Shown: positions 1 to 8,868, counted from the first letter of the stretch. The stretch is DNA of 64,000 nt from Coprococcus aceti (GCF_025567285.1 NZ_JAOQJT010000006.1:1-64000); one strand, 5' to 3'. Numbers and translations are program-made. Notes: generated by a model not told the origin, from the sequence alone.

Positions 1-1
1 C

Positions 2-760
2 ATATATCATGAAAACAAATATGATAAAGCAATAACAGGCGGAGATGTAGCCAAGGCCTGGGCAGAGTGTGCAATAACATCATTTGTTTTGCGGTCAGTT
101 TTTGAGGGTGGAAAGTCATCGTCAAAAGCAGATGGAAAGAATAGGGGTATGTCTACTAGCAAAGGACGGGTGGAGTCTGAAAGAAGTATTACTTGTGAGG
201 GTGGAAGTACAACAATAGACGATGTTACAGGAATGGATTGGTATAATTATTATAGGGATACATATGGGAAAGAAAATGTGTGTTGGGAAAGTTGTAATCC
301 ATCAGAAGTAGCGTCCGCTTGGCAAGGTAGTTATCCCTATACTGGTGTGGATGCCTATACGAATATAACATTACATGATGGTGATATAATCTATATGGGC
401 GAACCATTCCCAACGGGGTATTCTACAACATCAGAAGTAGCGTAGACTATAGGCAATGATGCTCAAAAGGTCTTTGGAGGATTGCAAGTAAAACCATATT
501 ATGAAAAAGGAATGGCTTATGCAGAATACAGAAGTAAGTTAACTCCTTACAAAGTTCATGGAGAACTAAATGTGGCAGATGGAGTCGCTTTGAATAATCC
601 GCAATTTGGTCAAGGAGGATTAACGCAAAGATTTGACCCTAATTTTGATTTTAATTGTGCTAATGGAGTACTGGAAAAATTAGATAATCAAACGATTAGT
701 TTAACAAATACTAAAATATCACTAGAGGAATATTTCGGTATGATGAATGAAATTAAGTAG
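2..760 (+). pseudogene. C-terminal part of a polymorphic toxin, interrupted by an in-frame TAG (5' end outside window)
   Basis: One reading frame is open from the window edge to a TAG at 443-445 and continues in the same frame after it to the TAG at 758-760. The first part has a Cys/Ser-rich stretch (GMDWYNYYRDTYGKENVCW). The second part contains LQVKPYYEKG and NNPQFGQGGLTQRFDP, which recall the C-terminal catalytic modules of contact-dependent polymorphic toxins of the TNT/ADP-ribosyltransferase-like kind; this family assignment is by eye and weak. An immunity-type gene follows 10 bp later, the usual toxin-immunity order. The stop probably makes the toxin inactive, but read-through or a sequencing error are alternatives. 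The 5' part, with secretion and repeat domains, lies outside the window. Confidence 0.6.
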
Positions 761-770
761 GAGAAATGCT

Positions 771-1190
771 ATGAAAAATGGGAAAATTAAATTGGGAAGA
801 TATATTATTGAACCAAAGACGAGTATTGATATATTAAATGCAGATGAATTCAATGTAATAAAATTTAATACTGGAAAAGTATATATATCCAAGGAGCCAA
901 TGGAATTAAATAAAGAAAAGTTCTGGACTACTATTTTTTGTGATAATAAGATAATATCAAAAGTTGAATTAAGTAATGCTGAAGAGAAGTACAAAATGAA
1001 TTATCAAACAATGAATGATAATATTCTGAAAGAATTAAGAAAACATAATAATGATTTTTTGAAAAATGAATTAGGAATTCCAAGTAATGAAAGTATTACA
1101 GGAATAGAATATGATTATGCATGGGGAAAAATATTTTCATATTATGATAATAAATCATCGGAGACAGGCATTGTGATTGTTTATATTTAA
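771..1190 (+). CDS. Putative immunity protein of the preceding toxin
   Basis: A 139-residue protein with no signal peptide or membrane segment, Lys/Asn/Ile-rich and AT-rich in codon use, like the toxin tail before it and unlike the housekeeping genes to the right. I chose ATG 771 because AGGAG lies at 761-765 just upstream; an in-frame ATG at 747 would overlap the toxin end and has no such site. I recognise no named family. The role as cognate immunity protein is inferred only from position (directly after a toxin C-terminus), size and composition. It appears intact although the toxin frame is interrupted, which would leave it as an orphan protective gene. Confidence 0.6.
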   Translation: MKNGKIKLGRYIIEPKTSIDILNADEFNVIKFNTGKVYISKEPMELNKEKFWTTIFCDNKIISKVELSNAEEKYKMNYQTMNDNILKELRKHNNDFLKNELGIPSNESITGIEYDYAWGKIFSYYDNKSSETGIVIVYI

Positions 1191-1773
1191 TTATGGTTAT
1201 ACTTTAAGACTTCCTTAGAAGTAAAATCTAATAAATCCAACTACCTCCATAACCATTGCCGAAGGCAAAACTTTTCGGTGACCGATTACTATGAATCGAG
1301 TCAGAATTCCGTAGAGGAATTCATAGGTTAAAGCGAAATCAGAGTAGTGCAGTCTTTTTGAACTCATAGTAATTCACTCCTAAAGGTTATTCAGAGTGAA
1401 TTCAACCGGAATCAATCACAGTTAGAGCAAACGGCTCCAACTACAAATACAGCTGATTCGGAGAGATACTCACTCCTGAAGTGATTATCTAATGAAATGT
1501 TGGTGGCGACAAACCGTGCGATTATACATCGCTTACGTTTTCTGGAATTGTATCTGGAAATATTGAATATAATAATGGTATCCAAGAAAAAACAATAAAA
1601 GAATAGTTTTTGGAATGAAATCCAATAACTATTGAAAATAAACAAGTTTTTGGATATAATGAATACAGCAAATAAAAAATAAATTAGTCATCGAAAATAG
1701 ATTCATAAGAAAGAAGGTAAATCCTCTCCTCATCATAGGACTCGGATTTTGTTTCGCAAAACAGGAGGATTAT
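1191..1773. other. Intergenic stretch with nested hairpins and gene relics
   Basis: No intact gene is seen. At 1259-1402 several inverted repeats overlap: CCGAA/TTCGG (1259-1278), an 11-bp pair 1284-1294 with 1364-1374, GAATTCC/GGAATTC (1304-1322), and AATTCACTC/GAGTGAATT (1371-1402), the last competing with the 11-bp pair. The motif GAAGGCAAAACTT followed by TGACCGAT occurs here (1261-1286) and again at 3702-3738. At 1502-1606 a short open stretch (34 codons, ending TAG) looks like the end of a degraded coding gene. The end of the gap carries the AGGAGG site of the next gene. Confidence 0.5.
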
Positions 1774-2982
1774 ATGAATAAGATAATACTTAGAGACGAG
1801 TATCTTCAAACTTTGAAGGAATTTAAAGATAAAGACATTATAAAGATTGTAACAGGTATCAGACGATGTGGCAAATCCACGCTTATGCAGATATTTCAGG
1901 GCTATCTGAAAGAATCTGGGGTACAAGCAGACCATATCATTGCTATTAATTTTGAAGACTATGATTATGAAGATTTGAAGCAGCCAAGAGAATTATATAA
2001 ATACATCAAGGATAGGCTTGTAGATGATGATATGCACTATGTGTTCTTTGATGAAATACAGAATGTGGAAGATTTTCCAAAGGTTGTGGACAGTTTGAAT
2101 TTAAAGCCAAATGTAGATTTGTATCTGACAGGCTCGAATGCCTATATGCTATCTTCTGAGATTGCAACATTTCTTTCCGGAAGATATGTGGAGGTCAAGA
2201 TGTTGCCCCTTTCCTTTAAAGAATATGTGAAGGCAACGGGAGATGAAAAAGAACTTTCGCTAAAGTATCAGAAATATTTGAAATTCAGTTCATTTCCATA
2301 TGCTATGATGTTGGATGAGAAGGAAGAAGTAATTAATCAGTATCTTGAGAGTATCTATAGCACTGTGATGTTAAAGGACATTATTTCAAGAAAGAAGATT
2401 ACCGATGTGATGATGCTTGAAAGTGTGATACGATTTATGTTTGATAATATTGGTAATCTTACATCGACAAAGAAAATCAGTGACACTATGACATCTGACG
2501 GAAGAAAAGTGGATGTAAAAACTGTTGAGAAATACATTACAGCGCTGGAAGAATCATTTGTAGTTTATCAGGCAAAACGATACGATGTGAAGGGTAAGAA
2601 TTATTTGAAAACTCTTGATAAATATTATGTGGTTGACATTGGACTTCGTTATATGTTACTTGGTTCTAGAAATGCAGACACTGGTCATATTCTGGAAAAT
2701 ATAATCTATCTTGAGCTTATTAGACGAGGATATAAGGTCTATGTCGGCAAGGTGGAATCAGAGGAAGTGGATTTTGTTGCCATGAACAGTAAGGGAATTA
2801 TTTACTATCAGGTGGCTGCTACGGTCAGAGAGGAATCAACACTTTTAAGAGAGCTAAGACCATTGCAGAAAATTACAGACCATTATCCAAAGTATATCAT
2901 AACACTGGATGAAGACCCTGATGCTGATTACGATGGTATCAGGAGAATTAATGCGCTGCAGTTCTTACTTGGTGAGGAATAA
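1774..2982 (+). CDS. ATP-binding protein, AAA_14/DUF4143 family
   Basis: A 402-residue protein with an N-terminal P-loop ATPase domain and a C-terminal DUF4143 (nuclease-like) domain. Walker A is GIRRCGKST at residues 28-36 and Walker B ends in VFFDE at about 90-94; LTGSNAYML near 115-124 fits the sensor region. The C-terminal part has EEVDFVAM, the usual DUF4143 acidic motif, but the following strand reads YYQVA where nuclease-like members often carry E-x-K, so nuclease activity is doubtful. AGGAGG stands nine bases before ATG. These proteins are common in variable regions; their cellular role is unsettled. It is flanked by toxin/immunity relics, consistent with an accessory island. Confidence 0.85.
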   Translation: MNKIILRDEYLQTLKEFKDKDIIKIVTGIRRCGKSTLMQIFQGYLKESGVQADHIIAINFEDYDYEDLKQPRELYKYIKDRLVDDDMHYVFFDEIQNVEDFPKVVDSLNLKPNVDLYLTGSNAYMLSSEIATFLSGRYVEVKMLPLSFKEYVKATGDEKELSLKYQKYLKFSSFPYAMMLDEKEEVINQYLESIYSTVMLKDIISRKKITDVMMLESVIRFMFDNIGNLTSTKKISDTMTSDGRKVDVKTVEKYITALEESFVVYQAKRYDVKGKNYLKTLDKYYVVDIGLRYMLLGSRNADTGHILENIIYLELIRRGYKVYVGKVESEEVDFVAMNSKGIIYYQVAATVREESTLLRELRPLQKITDHYPKYIITLDEDPDADYDGIRRINALQFLLGEE

Positions 2983-3034
2983 GATTGAGGGATGAAATAC
3001 CAAAATCCCACCCAATTTCATAGTAAAGACCTGA

Positions 3035-3124
3035 ATCCGTGAAGTTGATTTGTTTTCGAATTTAGGAAGTGATATAAAACGAGAAGATTATGTCCATATT
3101 GTTGATGAATATTGGGTAGATTAG
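3035..3124 (+). pseudogene. Relic of a toxin-module C-terminus
   Basis: The stretch between stops reads IREVDLF...KREDYVHIVDEYWVD and ends at TAG 3122-3124. It has protein-like composition, no start codon or ribosome site, and in-frame stops at 2993 and 3032 upstream. It lies 17 bp before an immunity-type gene, the place where a toxin C-terminus would be expected. I infer that it is the leftover of a displaced toxin tip; a chance open stretch is possible. Confidence 0.4.
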
Positions 3125-3141
3125 CGAAAAGAGTATGAAAA

Positions 3142-3681
3142 ATGGATGTGCGTGTTAATAAAAATGATAAAATGGTGGAATGGGATGTGGGAGGCAAAAC
3201 CATCTCGATTTATAACGAATATACCTTATATGCATTTAAGCATGGAAAAGGTATGCTAATGATTAAGGAAAAATATGAAACATCAGATAGTGGATTTAGT
3301 GCATATAATGAAGAGGGAAATTTAGTATTTTCGTATAGGAGTTTAGGAAATCATCTTAATTATAGGAATAAGGATATTTCTGTAATCAATGGTGCAATAA
3401 TATCAGCTGATTATGAAGAAGAGAAAAGAAAATTAATAATTATAAAGGAGTTTAATGAAATAAGGTCACTTTTAATATATGATGATAATGCAGACTTTTT
3501 ATCAGAGATAAATTGTCCAAAAGGTTATATATTTGTTTCGTTGAAAAATTGTGCTGGTCATATCATGGTAGTAGCACAAGGAATAAATGATTTGACTAGG
3601 GATTCATTTGGAAGAAACGATTGGAATTTTGAAATTAATTTTGAAAATTTTTACGTTGAAAGAAAATCTATCACACAGTAA
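3142..3681 (+). CDS. Putative orphan immunity protein
   Basis: A 179-residue soluble protein, AT-rich, with no signal peptide or clear membrane segment and a beta-rich pattern (VVEWDVGGKTISIYNEY at the start, then repeated short strands) like many small immunity proteins. The family is not recognised. The ribosome site before ATG 3142 is weak (AAAGAG about six bases upstream), so the exact start is uncertain. The likely toxin partner survives only as the short relic just upstream. Function as an immunity protein is inferred from context alone. Confidence 0.5.
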   Translation: MDVRVNKNDKMVEWDVGGKTISIYNEYTLYAFKHGKGMLMIKEKYETSDSGFSAYNEEGNLVFSYRSLGNHLNYRNKDISVINGAIISADYEEEKRKLIIIKEFNEIRSLLIYDDNADFLSEINCPKGYIFVSLKNCAGHIMVVAQGINDLTRDSFGRNDWNFEINFENFYVERKSITQ

Positions 3682-3781
3682 TTGATTAGAAAATGGTACC
3701 AGAAGGCAAAACTTCATATTAAGTTCCAATTGACCGATATAAACGCACTTTTTGTAACAAGAAAATTTATTATGAAAGACT

Positions 3782-3857
3782 AACTGTCTTTACCAAAAAC
3801 TTTCGACTTGCCCTTACGAAGTAATAGGCAATAGCGAAAGTTTTTATAAAGACAGTT
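3782..3857. repeat. Large imperfect hairpin
   Basis: AACTGTCTTTACCAAAAACT (continuing to TTTCG at 3805) pairs with CGAAAGTTTTTATAAAGACAGTT (3835-3857), about 21 base pairs with one mismatched patch and a 29-base loop. No T-run follows, so it is not a standard terminator. The motif GAAGGCAAAACTT...TGACCGAT just upstream (3702-3738) is shared with the structured gap at 1261-1286. It could be a remnant of a small mobile element or a structured RNA. Confidence 0.55.
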
Positions 3858-3920
3858 CCATAGCAAAATTTTGGGGATGGGTGCACTTAAGGACAGTCAA
3901 AATCAAAACCTCATATTTAG

Positions 3921-4124
3921 TTCCCAAATGCTGAAATCAACAAAAAATGCGACATTATTATTGATGATTATGAAGAAGAGGTTCTTGAATTAGATAAAAT
4001 ACCAATGGCATTAGAGGTAGTAAATCAGTTTATAAAGAGTAACTCAAATAAAGAACTTGGTAAATTGAAAACAATGTTGGATTGTGTTATAGGCGAAAAC
4101 ATAATGCCTGAGTACATAGATTAA
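3921..4124 (+). pseudogene. Remnant of an immunity-type gene (no start)
   Basis: Open from TAG 3918 to TAA 4122-4124 without a plausible start codon. The translation (FPNAEINKKCDIIIDDYEEE, then a stretch ending VIGENIMPEYID) has good protein-like composition and resembles the end of a small acidic immunity protein. I read it as a 5'-truncated gene. The rest of the 3682-4232 gap holds the hairpin at 3782-3857 and the ribosome site of the next gene. Confidence 0.45.
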
Positions 4125-4232
4125 TGCGATATACTGTATTGTTTAGCAAATAGGCATGCAATAAATCACATAGTGAGTTATAATGAAATCAACAGGCTGA
4201 TACATATTATAAGAGGAGGACAAATTTAAACT

Positions 4233-5531
4233 ATGGGAGTACAAAAGAAGAAGTTGTTACACCGGATAATGGCTCTGGCGATCGCAGTTGCGGTTGGATT
4301 GTCAGTGATCGTGCCGGGAGGAACAAGTGCTGAAGCGGCGACAATACCTGCGGATGTGACAAAACCATCTGCCAATTGCGTGTTTATAGCAATGAAGGGC
4401 AAGTATGTGTCGGAGGCTTCGGCTGCAGTGAAGAGGATCAATCAGATCCGTTATGAAGCATGTAAGCAGGGCGTTAAGATTGATGGACGGAAATTGACGC
4501 TTGACGACTATGTGCCGATCAAGTGGTCGGCAGGACTTGAGAAGATAGCAAGGATCAGAGCTGCGGAGGCGAGTGTTACAATGTATCACTCAAGACTTAA
4601 CGGAAAGTCTGTATTTGATTTCAAATATCCGGGAAATGGCTGGCCGACTTCCGAGGTGCTTGCGTGGAACTGGTCAGAGAGCATGCTCATGGGCATTGAG
4701 CAGTGGTACAGCGAGAAGGATGCCTATGTGAAGGGAACTCCTGGAGCGGTGACCGGACATTACACATCCATGATAAATCCTGCAAACAGGTATGTGGGTG
4801 TTGGTACATTTATAAATAAGAATGCATCTTATCCGAATACGACTGCAGCCCAGTTCATGGGAAGCGGCAGTCAGGCTGAGACTATGGCTAAGTCCACTGG
4901 TGAGAGCGATGTTACGGTGGAGGTGCAGAAGGACAATATCACATCGGTTAAGATGACCGGAAATAAGAGCGTGCAGGAGGGACAGAAGGTAACTCTCACA
5001 CTCAAGGCAGTCCTTGGACAGTATGGAAGTACATCGTATAAGGTGCTTGCGGGAGCTAAGTGGAAAACATCGAATTCCGCTATTGCAAAGGTGTCACCTA
5101 CAGGAGTGGTAACAGGTCTCAGAAAGGGAACTGTGAAGATCACAGCCACTGTTGGATCACGTTCAGCATCATATACGGTAACAGTAACAGGAAAATGTGC
5201 GCATGTATATTCCGGCAAGGTAGTAAAAACAGCAACTACCAGAAGCGATGGCAAGGTGTTACATACATGCAGAAAATGCGGCCAGAAGAAGTATATCGTT
5301 GTCAAGAAGATAAAGAGTGTTACATTATCACAGACGAGATATAAGTATGATGGTAAGACAAAGACACCTAAGGTGACTGTGAAGGACAGCAATGGTAAGA
5401 TAATATCATCAAAATACTACAAGGTGACATATCCTAAGGCGAGAAAGAAAGCCGGAACATATACGGTGAAGATAAAGTTTTCCGGAAGGTATAAGGGTAC
5501 AGTTTCAAAGAAGTACAGAATAGTAAAATAA
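4233..5531 (+). CDS. Secreted CAP-domain protein with Big2 and C-terminal Ig-like repeats
   Basis: 432 residues. A signal peptide (basic MGVQKKKLLHR, hydrophobic core, cleavage near AEA-AT at about 35) is followed by a CAP/SCP-like domain (about 60-210), a Big2 bacterial Ig-like domain (about 235-320; motifs NSAIAKVSPTGVVTG and GTVKITAT), a paired-cysteine segment (CAHVY ... HTCRKCGQKK) and a final strand-rich repeat ending KKYRIVK. Such proteins are exported and probably stay at the cell surface; the CAP domain's substrate is unknown. Base composition changes here from the AT-rich patch to the window's normal level. AGGAGG is 13 bases from ATG, longer than usual, but an in-frame TAA just upstream rules out an earlier start. 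Confidence 0.88.
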   Translation: MGVQKKKLLHRIMALAIAVAVGLSVIVPGGTSAEAATIPADVTKPSANCVFIAMKGKYVSEASAAVKRINQIRYEACKQGVKIDGRKLTLDDYVPIKWSAGLEKIARIRAAEASVTMYHSRLNGKSVFDFKYPGNGWPTSEVLAWNWSESMLMGIEQWYSEKDAYVKGTPGAVTGHYTSMINPANRYVGVGTFINKNASYPNTTAAQFMGSGSQAETMAKSTGESDVTVEVQKDNITSVKMTGNKSVQEGQKVTLTLKAVLGQYGSTSYKVLAGAKWKTSNSAIAKVSPTGVVTGLRKGTVKITATVGSRSASYTVTVTGKCAHVYSGKVVKTATTRSDGKVLHTCRKCGQKKYIVVKKIKSVTLSQTRYKYDGKTKTPKVTVKDSNGKIISSKYYKVTYPKARKKAGTYTVKIKFSGRYKGTVSKKYRIVK

Positions 5532-5532
5532 A

Positions 5533-5574
5533 AAAATACCGTTGTTCATAAAAAATATGGACAACGGTATTTTT
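5533..5574. terminator. Bidirectional hairpin terminator
   Basis: AAAATACCGTTGTTC pairs with GACAACGGTATTTTT around a 12-base loop; A-run on one side and T-run on the other, between the convergent CAP and padR genes. Confidence 0.9.
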
Positions 5575-5587
5575 AATCTGAAAGAAA

Positions 5588-6037
5588 TTATTTCTTCTCA
5601 GGCTCTGGAGTATAGTCAAGTATGGATGAAATAGCCTTGTGAACCTTTGTATACTCAGTTATAAGAATATGCATACGCTGGAATCCAGGCTGCTCCAGAT
5701 GATAATATACTCTGGTCATTCTCTTTCCAACCTGCTCTTTGTGATCGGAGATGAAACCGTATTCAATCAATTTGTACAGTGCAGGATATAGAGAACCGAT
5801 AGGAATCTTTATCACGCCGTCTGACAGTGAGTCCATGAGCTGTGACAGCTCGTAGCCGTAATAATCTTTCTGGCTGAGCAGATAGAGTACGAGCAGCTCC
5901 ACGGAACCTCTGATGAAGTTCGGCTTTGCAACGACTCTTGCATGTACAGCCTCAACTGCTGCTTCCTTTGCGGTATCATTACTTTGATCCTGAACCATAA
6001 TACTGTTGGAATATATGCTGTTTAATACGTTTTCCAT
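5588..6037 (-). CDS. PadR-family transcriptional regulator
   Basis: 149 residues. A PadR winged-helix domain is clear in the centre: RGSVELLVLYLLSQKDYYGYEL, then GSLYPALYKLIEYGFI, and RVYYHLEQPG for the wing; a short helical tail follows. A 45-residue N-terminal extension with no obvious motif precedes the DNA-binding part. Start ATG 6037 has GAGGTGG six bases upstream; an in-frame ATG at 6055 would sit on that site. PadR proteins are usually autorepressors that answer small phenolics, drugs or envelope stress. No transporter lies next to it, so the target is unknown apart from likely self-control through the palindrome at 6065-6086. Confidence 0.9.
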   Translation of the reverse strand: MENVLNSIYSNSIMVQDQSNDTAKEAAVEAVHARVVAKPNFIRGSVELLVLYLLSQKDYYGYELSQLMDSLSDGVIKIPIGSLYPALYKLIEYGFISDHKEQVGKRMTRVYYHLEQPGFQRMHILITEYTKVHKAISSILDYTPEPEKK

Positions 6038-6064
6038 TAAAACCACCTCATACAAAAAAAATAG

Positions 6065-6086
6065 TTACACTTTGTATTGATTGTAA
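6065..6086. promoter_or_regulatory. Candidate PadR operator
   Basis: TTACA-N12-TGTAA lies 28 bp upstream of the padR start codon, with further ATTGCAA copies at 6086-6107. PadR proteins often bind such spaced palindromes in their own promoters. Assignment is by position and symmetry only. Confidence 0.4.
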
Positions 6087-6159
6087 TTGCAAAATCATTT
6101 AATTGCAACCTTTCTTTTCATTAAAATGAAAATAAGTTGCGTATTTTTGCAATTTTTGC

Positions 6160-6807
6160 TTATTTGAGAAAGGTTTTTGACTGTAACTGCCTGGATAATG
6201 CCAATAGACGGCTGGCAGCATCCTTTGGATCGTCAGCTTTCATTATGGCGGACACCACACAGATGCCGGCGATAGGTATGCCCGAGAGGACATCCAGGTT
6301 GGTCGGATTGAGTCCTCCGATGGCATTTACCGGGATGGGAACTGCCTTGCAAATGTCTCTCAGTGTATCCGTGGATGTGAGCACTGTCTTGACCTTGGTG
6401 GTGGTTGGGTAGATGGCTCCAACTCCCAGATAATCAGCTCCCTGTTCATACGCCTCCACGGCCTGAGGAACAGTCTTGGTGGTTGCGCCCACGATGCGGT
6501 CAGGCCCCATGAGTTTTCTGGCTATGGAGACTGGCATGTCTGTCTGCCCCACATGGACACCTTCGGCATCGGTCGCCAGCGCCACATCTACCCGGTCATC
6601 TATGATGAGTGGCACGTTGTAGCGGCGCGCAATTGAGTGCACCTTGTCCGCAAGATGTATGTACTCACGGGTAGTTCTTTCCTTTTCTCTAAGCTGCATG
6701 AGTGTCGCACCGCCGTCCAGAGCACACTCCACTCTGTACAGAAATTCCTCCTCGGACAACCCTGTGCTGTCCGTTATAAAATATAAAGTAGGATCAAATG
6801 TATACAT
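6160..6807 (-). CDS. thiE: Thiamine-phosphate synthase
   Basis: 215 residues, usual for ThiE. It joins hydroxymethylpyrimidine diphosphate and thiazole phosphate (carboxylate form) to make thiamine phosphate in the cytoplasm. Landmarks in order: TLYFITDST at the N-terminus, GGATLMQLREK (pyrimidine/phosphate contacts), PLIIDDRVDVA, GVHVGQTD, GATTKT, DYLGVGAIYPTTTK and VNAIGGL. Start ATG 6807 has AAAGGA eight bases upstream; a longer frame to 6849 would overlap thiH without a ribosome site. Last gene of the thiSGHE operon, 22 bp after thiH. Confidence 0.95.
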   Translation of the reverse strand: MYTFDPTLYFITDSTGLSEEEFLYRVECALDGGATLMQLREKERTTREYIHLADKVHSIARRYNVPLIIDDRVDVALATDAEGVHVGQTDMPVSIARKLMGPDRIVGATTKTVPQAVEAYEQGADYLGVGAIYPTTTKVKTVLTSTDTLRDICKAVPIPVNAIGGLNPTNLDVLSGIPIAGICVVSAIMKADDPKDAASRLLALSRQLQSKTFLK

Positions 6808-6829
6808 TTCAAAGTCCTTTCTAAAATTG

Positions 6830-8083
6830 TTACACATACAGATAGTCATTGAGTACGGGCTGCAGCCCCTCGCCCTCTATGTCTGAATACATATGCTCAA
6901 GACTTCTGTTGTCGTTGATCTCGAACTGCTCGTCGCCCTGCTCACTGCAGGAAGTCTTGCCGCTGTATTTGCTTTCGTGATCGCCGATTCCGGTTGACAC
7001 GCCCGCCGATACCTTGGTCGCTGCGATCTTCACTATGCCGTTCCTGAAGTCTGCACTCTCCCTTGAAGATACCGTTATTCCGGCAAATGGCAGGAATATC
7101 CTGTATGCGCACAGTATCTGGCAGAGCTGCTTCTCGTGTACGTCCAGAGGATTGATCTGATCGTTGTTGATGATCGGTCTCAGTCTTGGACAGGAGAGTG
7201 ACATCTCTGCGTGTGGGTATTTTCTCTGGAGAAAATACGCGTGAAGGGCTGTTGCCAGTGCATCCTTGCGGAAGTCGGAGAGCCCTAACAGTGCTGAGAA
7301 TGCAACGCCCCGCATTCCGCCCATGAGGGCGCGCTCCTGCGAGTCGAAACGGTATGGCCATACTCTCTTGTGACCCATCAGGTGAAGAGTCTCGTATTTG
7401 TCTGCGTCGTAGGTCTCCTGGAACACTGTCACATAGTCCGCACCGCACTCATGGAGGTAGCGGTACTCATCGGTGTTCACCGGATATATTTCAAGGCCTA
7501 CCATGCGGAAGTATTTCCTTGCAAGCTTGCATGCCTCACCGATATACGTTACGTCACTCTGGCTGCGGCTCTCGCCGGTCAGTATAAGGATCTCTTCCAT
7601 ACCGCTGTCGGCGATGACCTTCATTTCCTTCTCGATCTGCTCTGCTGAGAGCTTCATTCTGTTGATGTGATTGTAGCAGTTGAAGCCGCAGTATACGCAG
7701 TAGTTCTCACAGTAGTTGGCTATGTAGAGCGGCGTGAACATGTAGACCGTGTTGCCGAAGTGCCTGCTTGTCTCGCGGCTTGCGCGCTGCGCCATCATCT
7801 CAAGAAATGGTTCGGCGGCGGGGGAGAGCAGAGCCTTGAAGTCCTCTATGCTGCACGTCTCGTGTTCAAGGGCAGCCATGACGTCTCTGCCTGTGTAACT
7901 GCTGTAGTCGTAGCTGTTCATGTGCTCCATGACCTTGCTGCGGATGTCAGATTCAATAACCTCCATGCCCGGAAGGTATTCCATATGGCTTTTCCTTGAC
8001 GATGGATCTGTCTCCAGACGGTGCTTGATCTCCAGCGCTTCCGGCGAAAGATATTCCGAGTCTATCAGAAAGTGGTTTTCCAT
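6830..8083 (-). CDS. thiH: 2-iminoacetate synthase (tyrosine lyase), radical SAM
   Basis: 417 residues. ThiH cleaves tyrosine to dehydroglycine and p-cresol, feeding ThiG in anaerobic thiazole synthesis. The radical SAM cluster motif CxxxCxxC is at C125-C129-C132 (NYCENYCVYCGF). LTGES near 185 and the C-terminal SSRESADFRNGIVKIAATKVSAG region fit the family. AGGGGGTG precedes the ATG. The protein is oxygen-sensitive by family, which agrees with an anaerobe. The last ~45 residues (from about S375) include a segment on the cysteine and acidic side that ends LNDYLYV, as in other clostridial ThiH. Confidence 0.95.
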   Translation of the reverse strand: MENHFLIDSEYLSPEALEIKHRLETDPSSRKSHMEYLPGMEVIESDIRSKVMEHMNSYDYSSYTGRDVMAALEHETCSIEDFKALLSPAAEPFLEMMAQRASRETSRHFGNTVYMFTPLYIANYCENYCVYCGFNCYNHINRMKLSAEQIEKEMKVIADSGMEEILILTGESRSQSDVTYIGEACKLARKYFRMVGLEIYPVNTDEYRYLHECGADYVTVFQETYDADKYETLHLMGHKRVWPYRFDSQERALMGGMRGVAFSALLGLSDFRKDALATALHAYFLQRKYPHAEMSLSCPRLRPIINNDQINPLDVHEKQLCQILCAYRIFLPFAGITVSSRESADFRNGIVKIAATKVSAGVSTGIGDHESKYSGKTSCSEQGDEQFEINDNRSLEHMYSDIEGEGLQPVLNDYLYV

Positions 8084-8097
8084 CTGAGTGCACCCCC

Positions 8098-8868
8098 TTA
8101 GTCATGCAGGAATCCGGTCAGTGGATCTGAAGCGGATGCCCCTCTGGTGAGAACTCTTCCAAGACCTGCCAGATAAGCCTTTCGGCCTGAATTTATCGCG
8201 TCCTTGAATGCCGATGCCATGAGTGGCAGATTTCCGGCTGTGGCGAGGGCAGTGTTTGCCATGATGGCGGCAGCGCCCATCTCCATGGCTTCACATGCCT
8301 GGGATGGCCTTCCGATACCGGCGTCAACTATGATCGGAAGTTCGATCTCGTCGATGAGGATCTGGATGAAGTCTTTGGTAGCTAGTCCTTTGTTGGAACC
8401 TATAGGTGATGCCAGTGGCATGACCGCTGCGGCTCCCGCATTTACTAGATCACGGGCGGCATTCAGGTCCGGGTACATGTAAGGCAGTACCACAAATCCT
8501 TCATTTGCCAGTGCCTCGGTTGCCTTTATCGTTTCCTGGTTGTCGGGAAGGAGATATTTGCTGTCGCGCATGATCTCCACCTTGACGAAGTCTCCACAGC
8601 CCAGAGCCCTTGCAAGCCTTGCTATGCGCACGGCCTCCTCGGCGTTCCTCGCGCCGCTTGTATTTGGCAGGAGAGTAACTCCCTCCGGGATGAAATCGAG
8701 AATATTTTCCTCTTCTTTTGTATTTGCACGGCGGACGGCCAGAGTGATGATCTCTGCTCCTGCGTCTTTTATAGCTGATTCGATCAGCTTCATGGAATAC
8801 TTTCCTGAACCCAGAATAAATCTTGAATTGAATTCATGTCCTCCGATTATCAGCTTGTCTTCTTTCAT
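8098..8868 (-). CDS. thiG: Thiazole synthase
   Basis: 256 residues, a TIM-barrel enzyme that builds thiazole phosphate from deoxyxylulose phosphate, dehydroglycine and ThiS thiocarboxylate. The Schiff-base lysine is at K96 (DFVKVEI), the position known from Bacillus. Further landmarks: LGSGKY near 20, LPNTSGARNAEEAVR, and VDAGIGRPSQACEAMEMGAA in the phosphate-binding half. Its ATG shares one base with the thiS stop codon (TAATG), suggesting coupled translation. Fourteen bases separate it from thiH. Confidence 0.96.
   Translation of the reverse strand: MKEDKLIIGGHEFNSRFILGSGKYSMKLIESAIKDAGAEIITLAVRRANTKEEENILDFIPEGVTLLPNTSGARNAEEAVRIARLARALGCGDFVKVEIMRDSKYLLPDNQETIKATEALANEGFVVLPYMYPDLNAARDLVNAGAAAVMPLASPIGSNKGLATKDFIQILIDEIELPIIVDAGIGRPSQACEAMEMGAAAIMANTALATAGNLPLMASAFKDAINSGRKAYLAGLGRVLTRGASASDPLTGFLHD

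Noticed and set aside
4871..5392. 173-codon reverse frame opposite the CAP protein
   Set aside because: Hydrophobic, threonine/valine-rich shadow of the Big2 region without start signals.
6942..7999. Several frames on both strands inside thiH
   Set aside because: thiH is unmistakable across this span; the others carry no motif or ribosome site.
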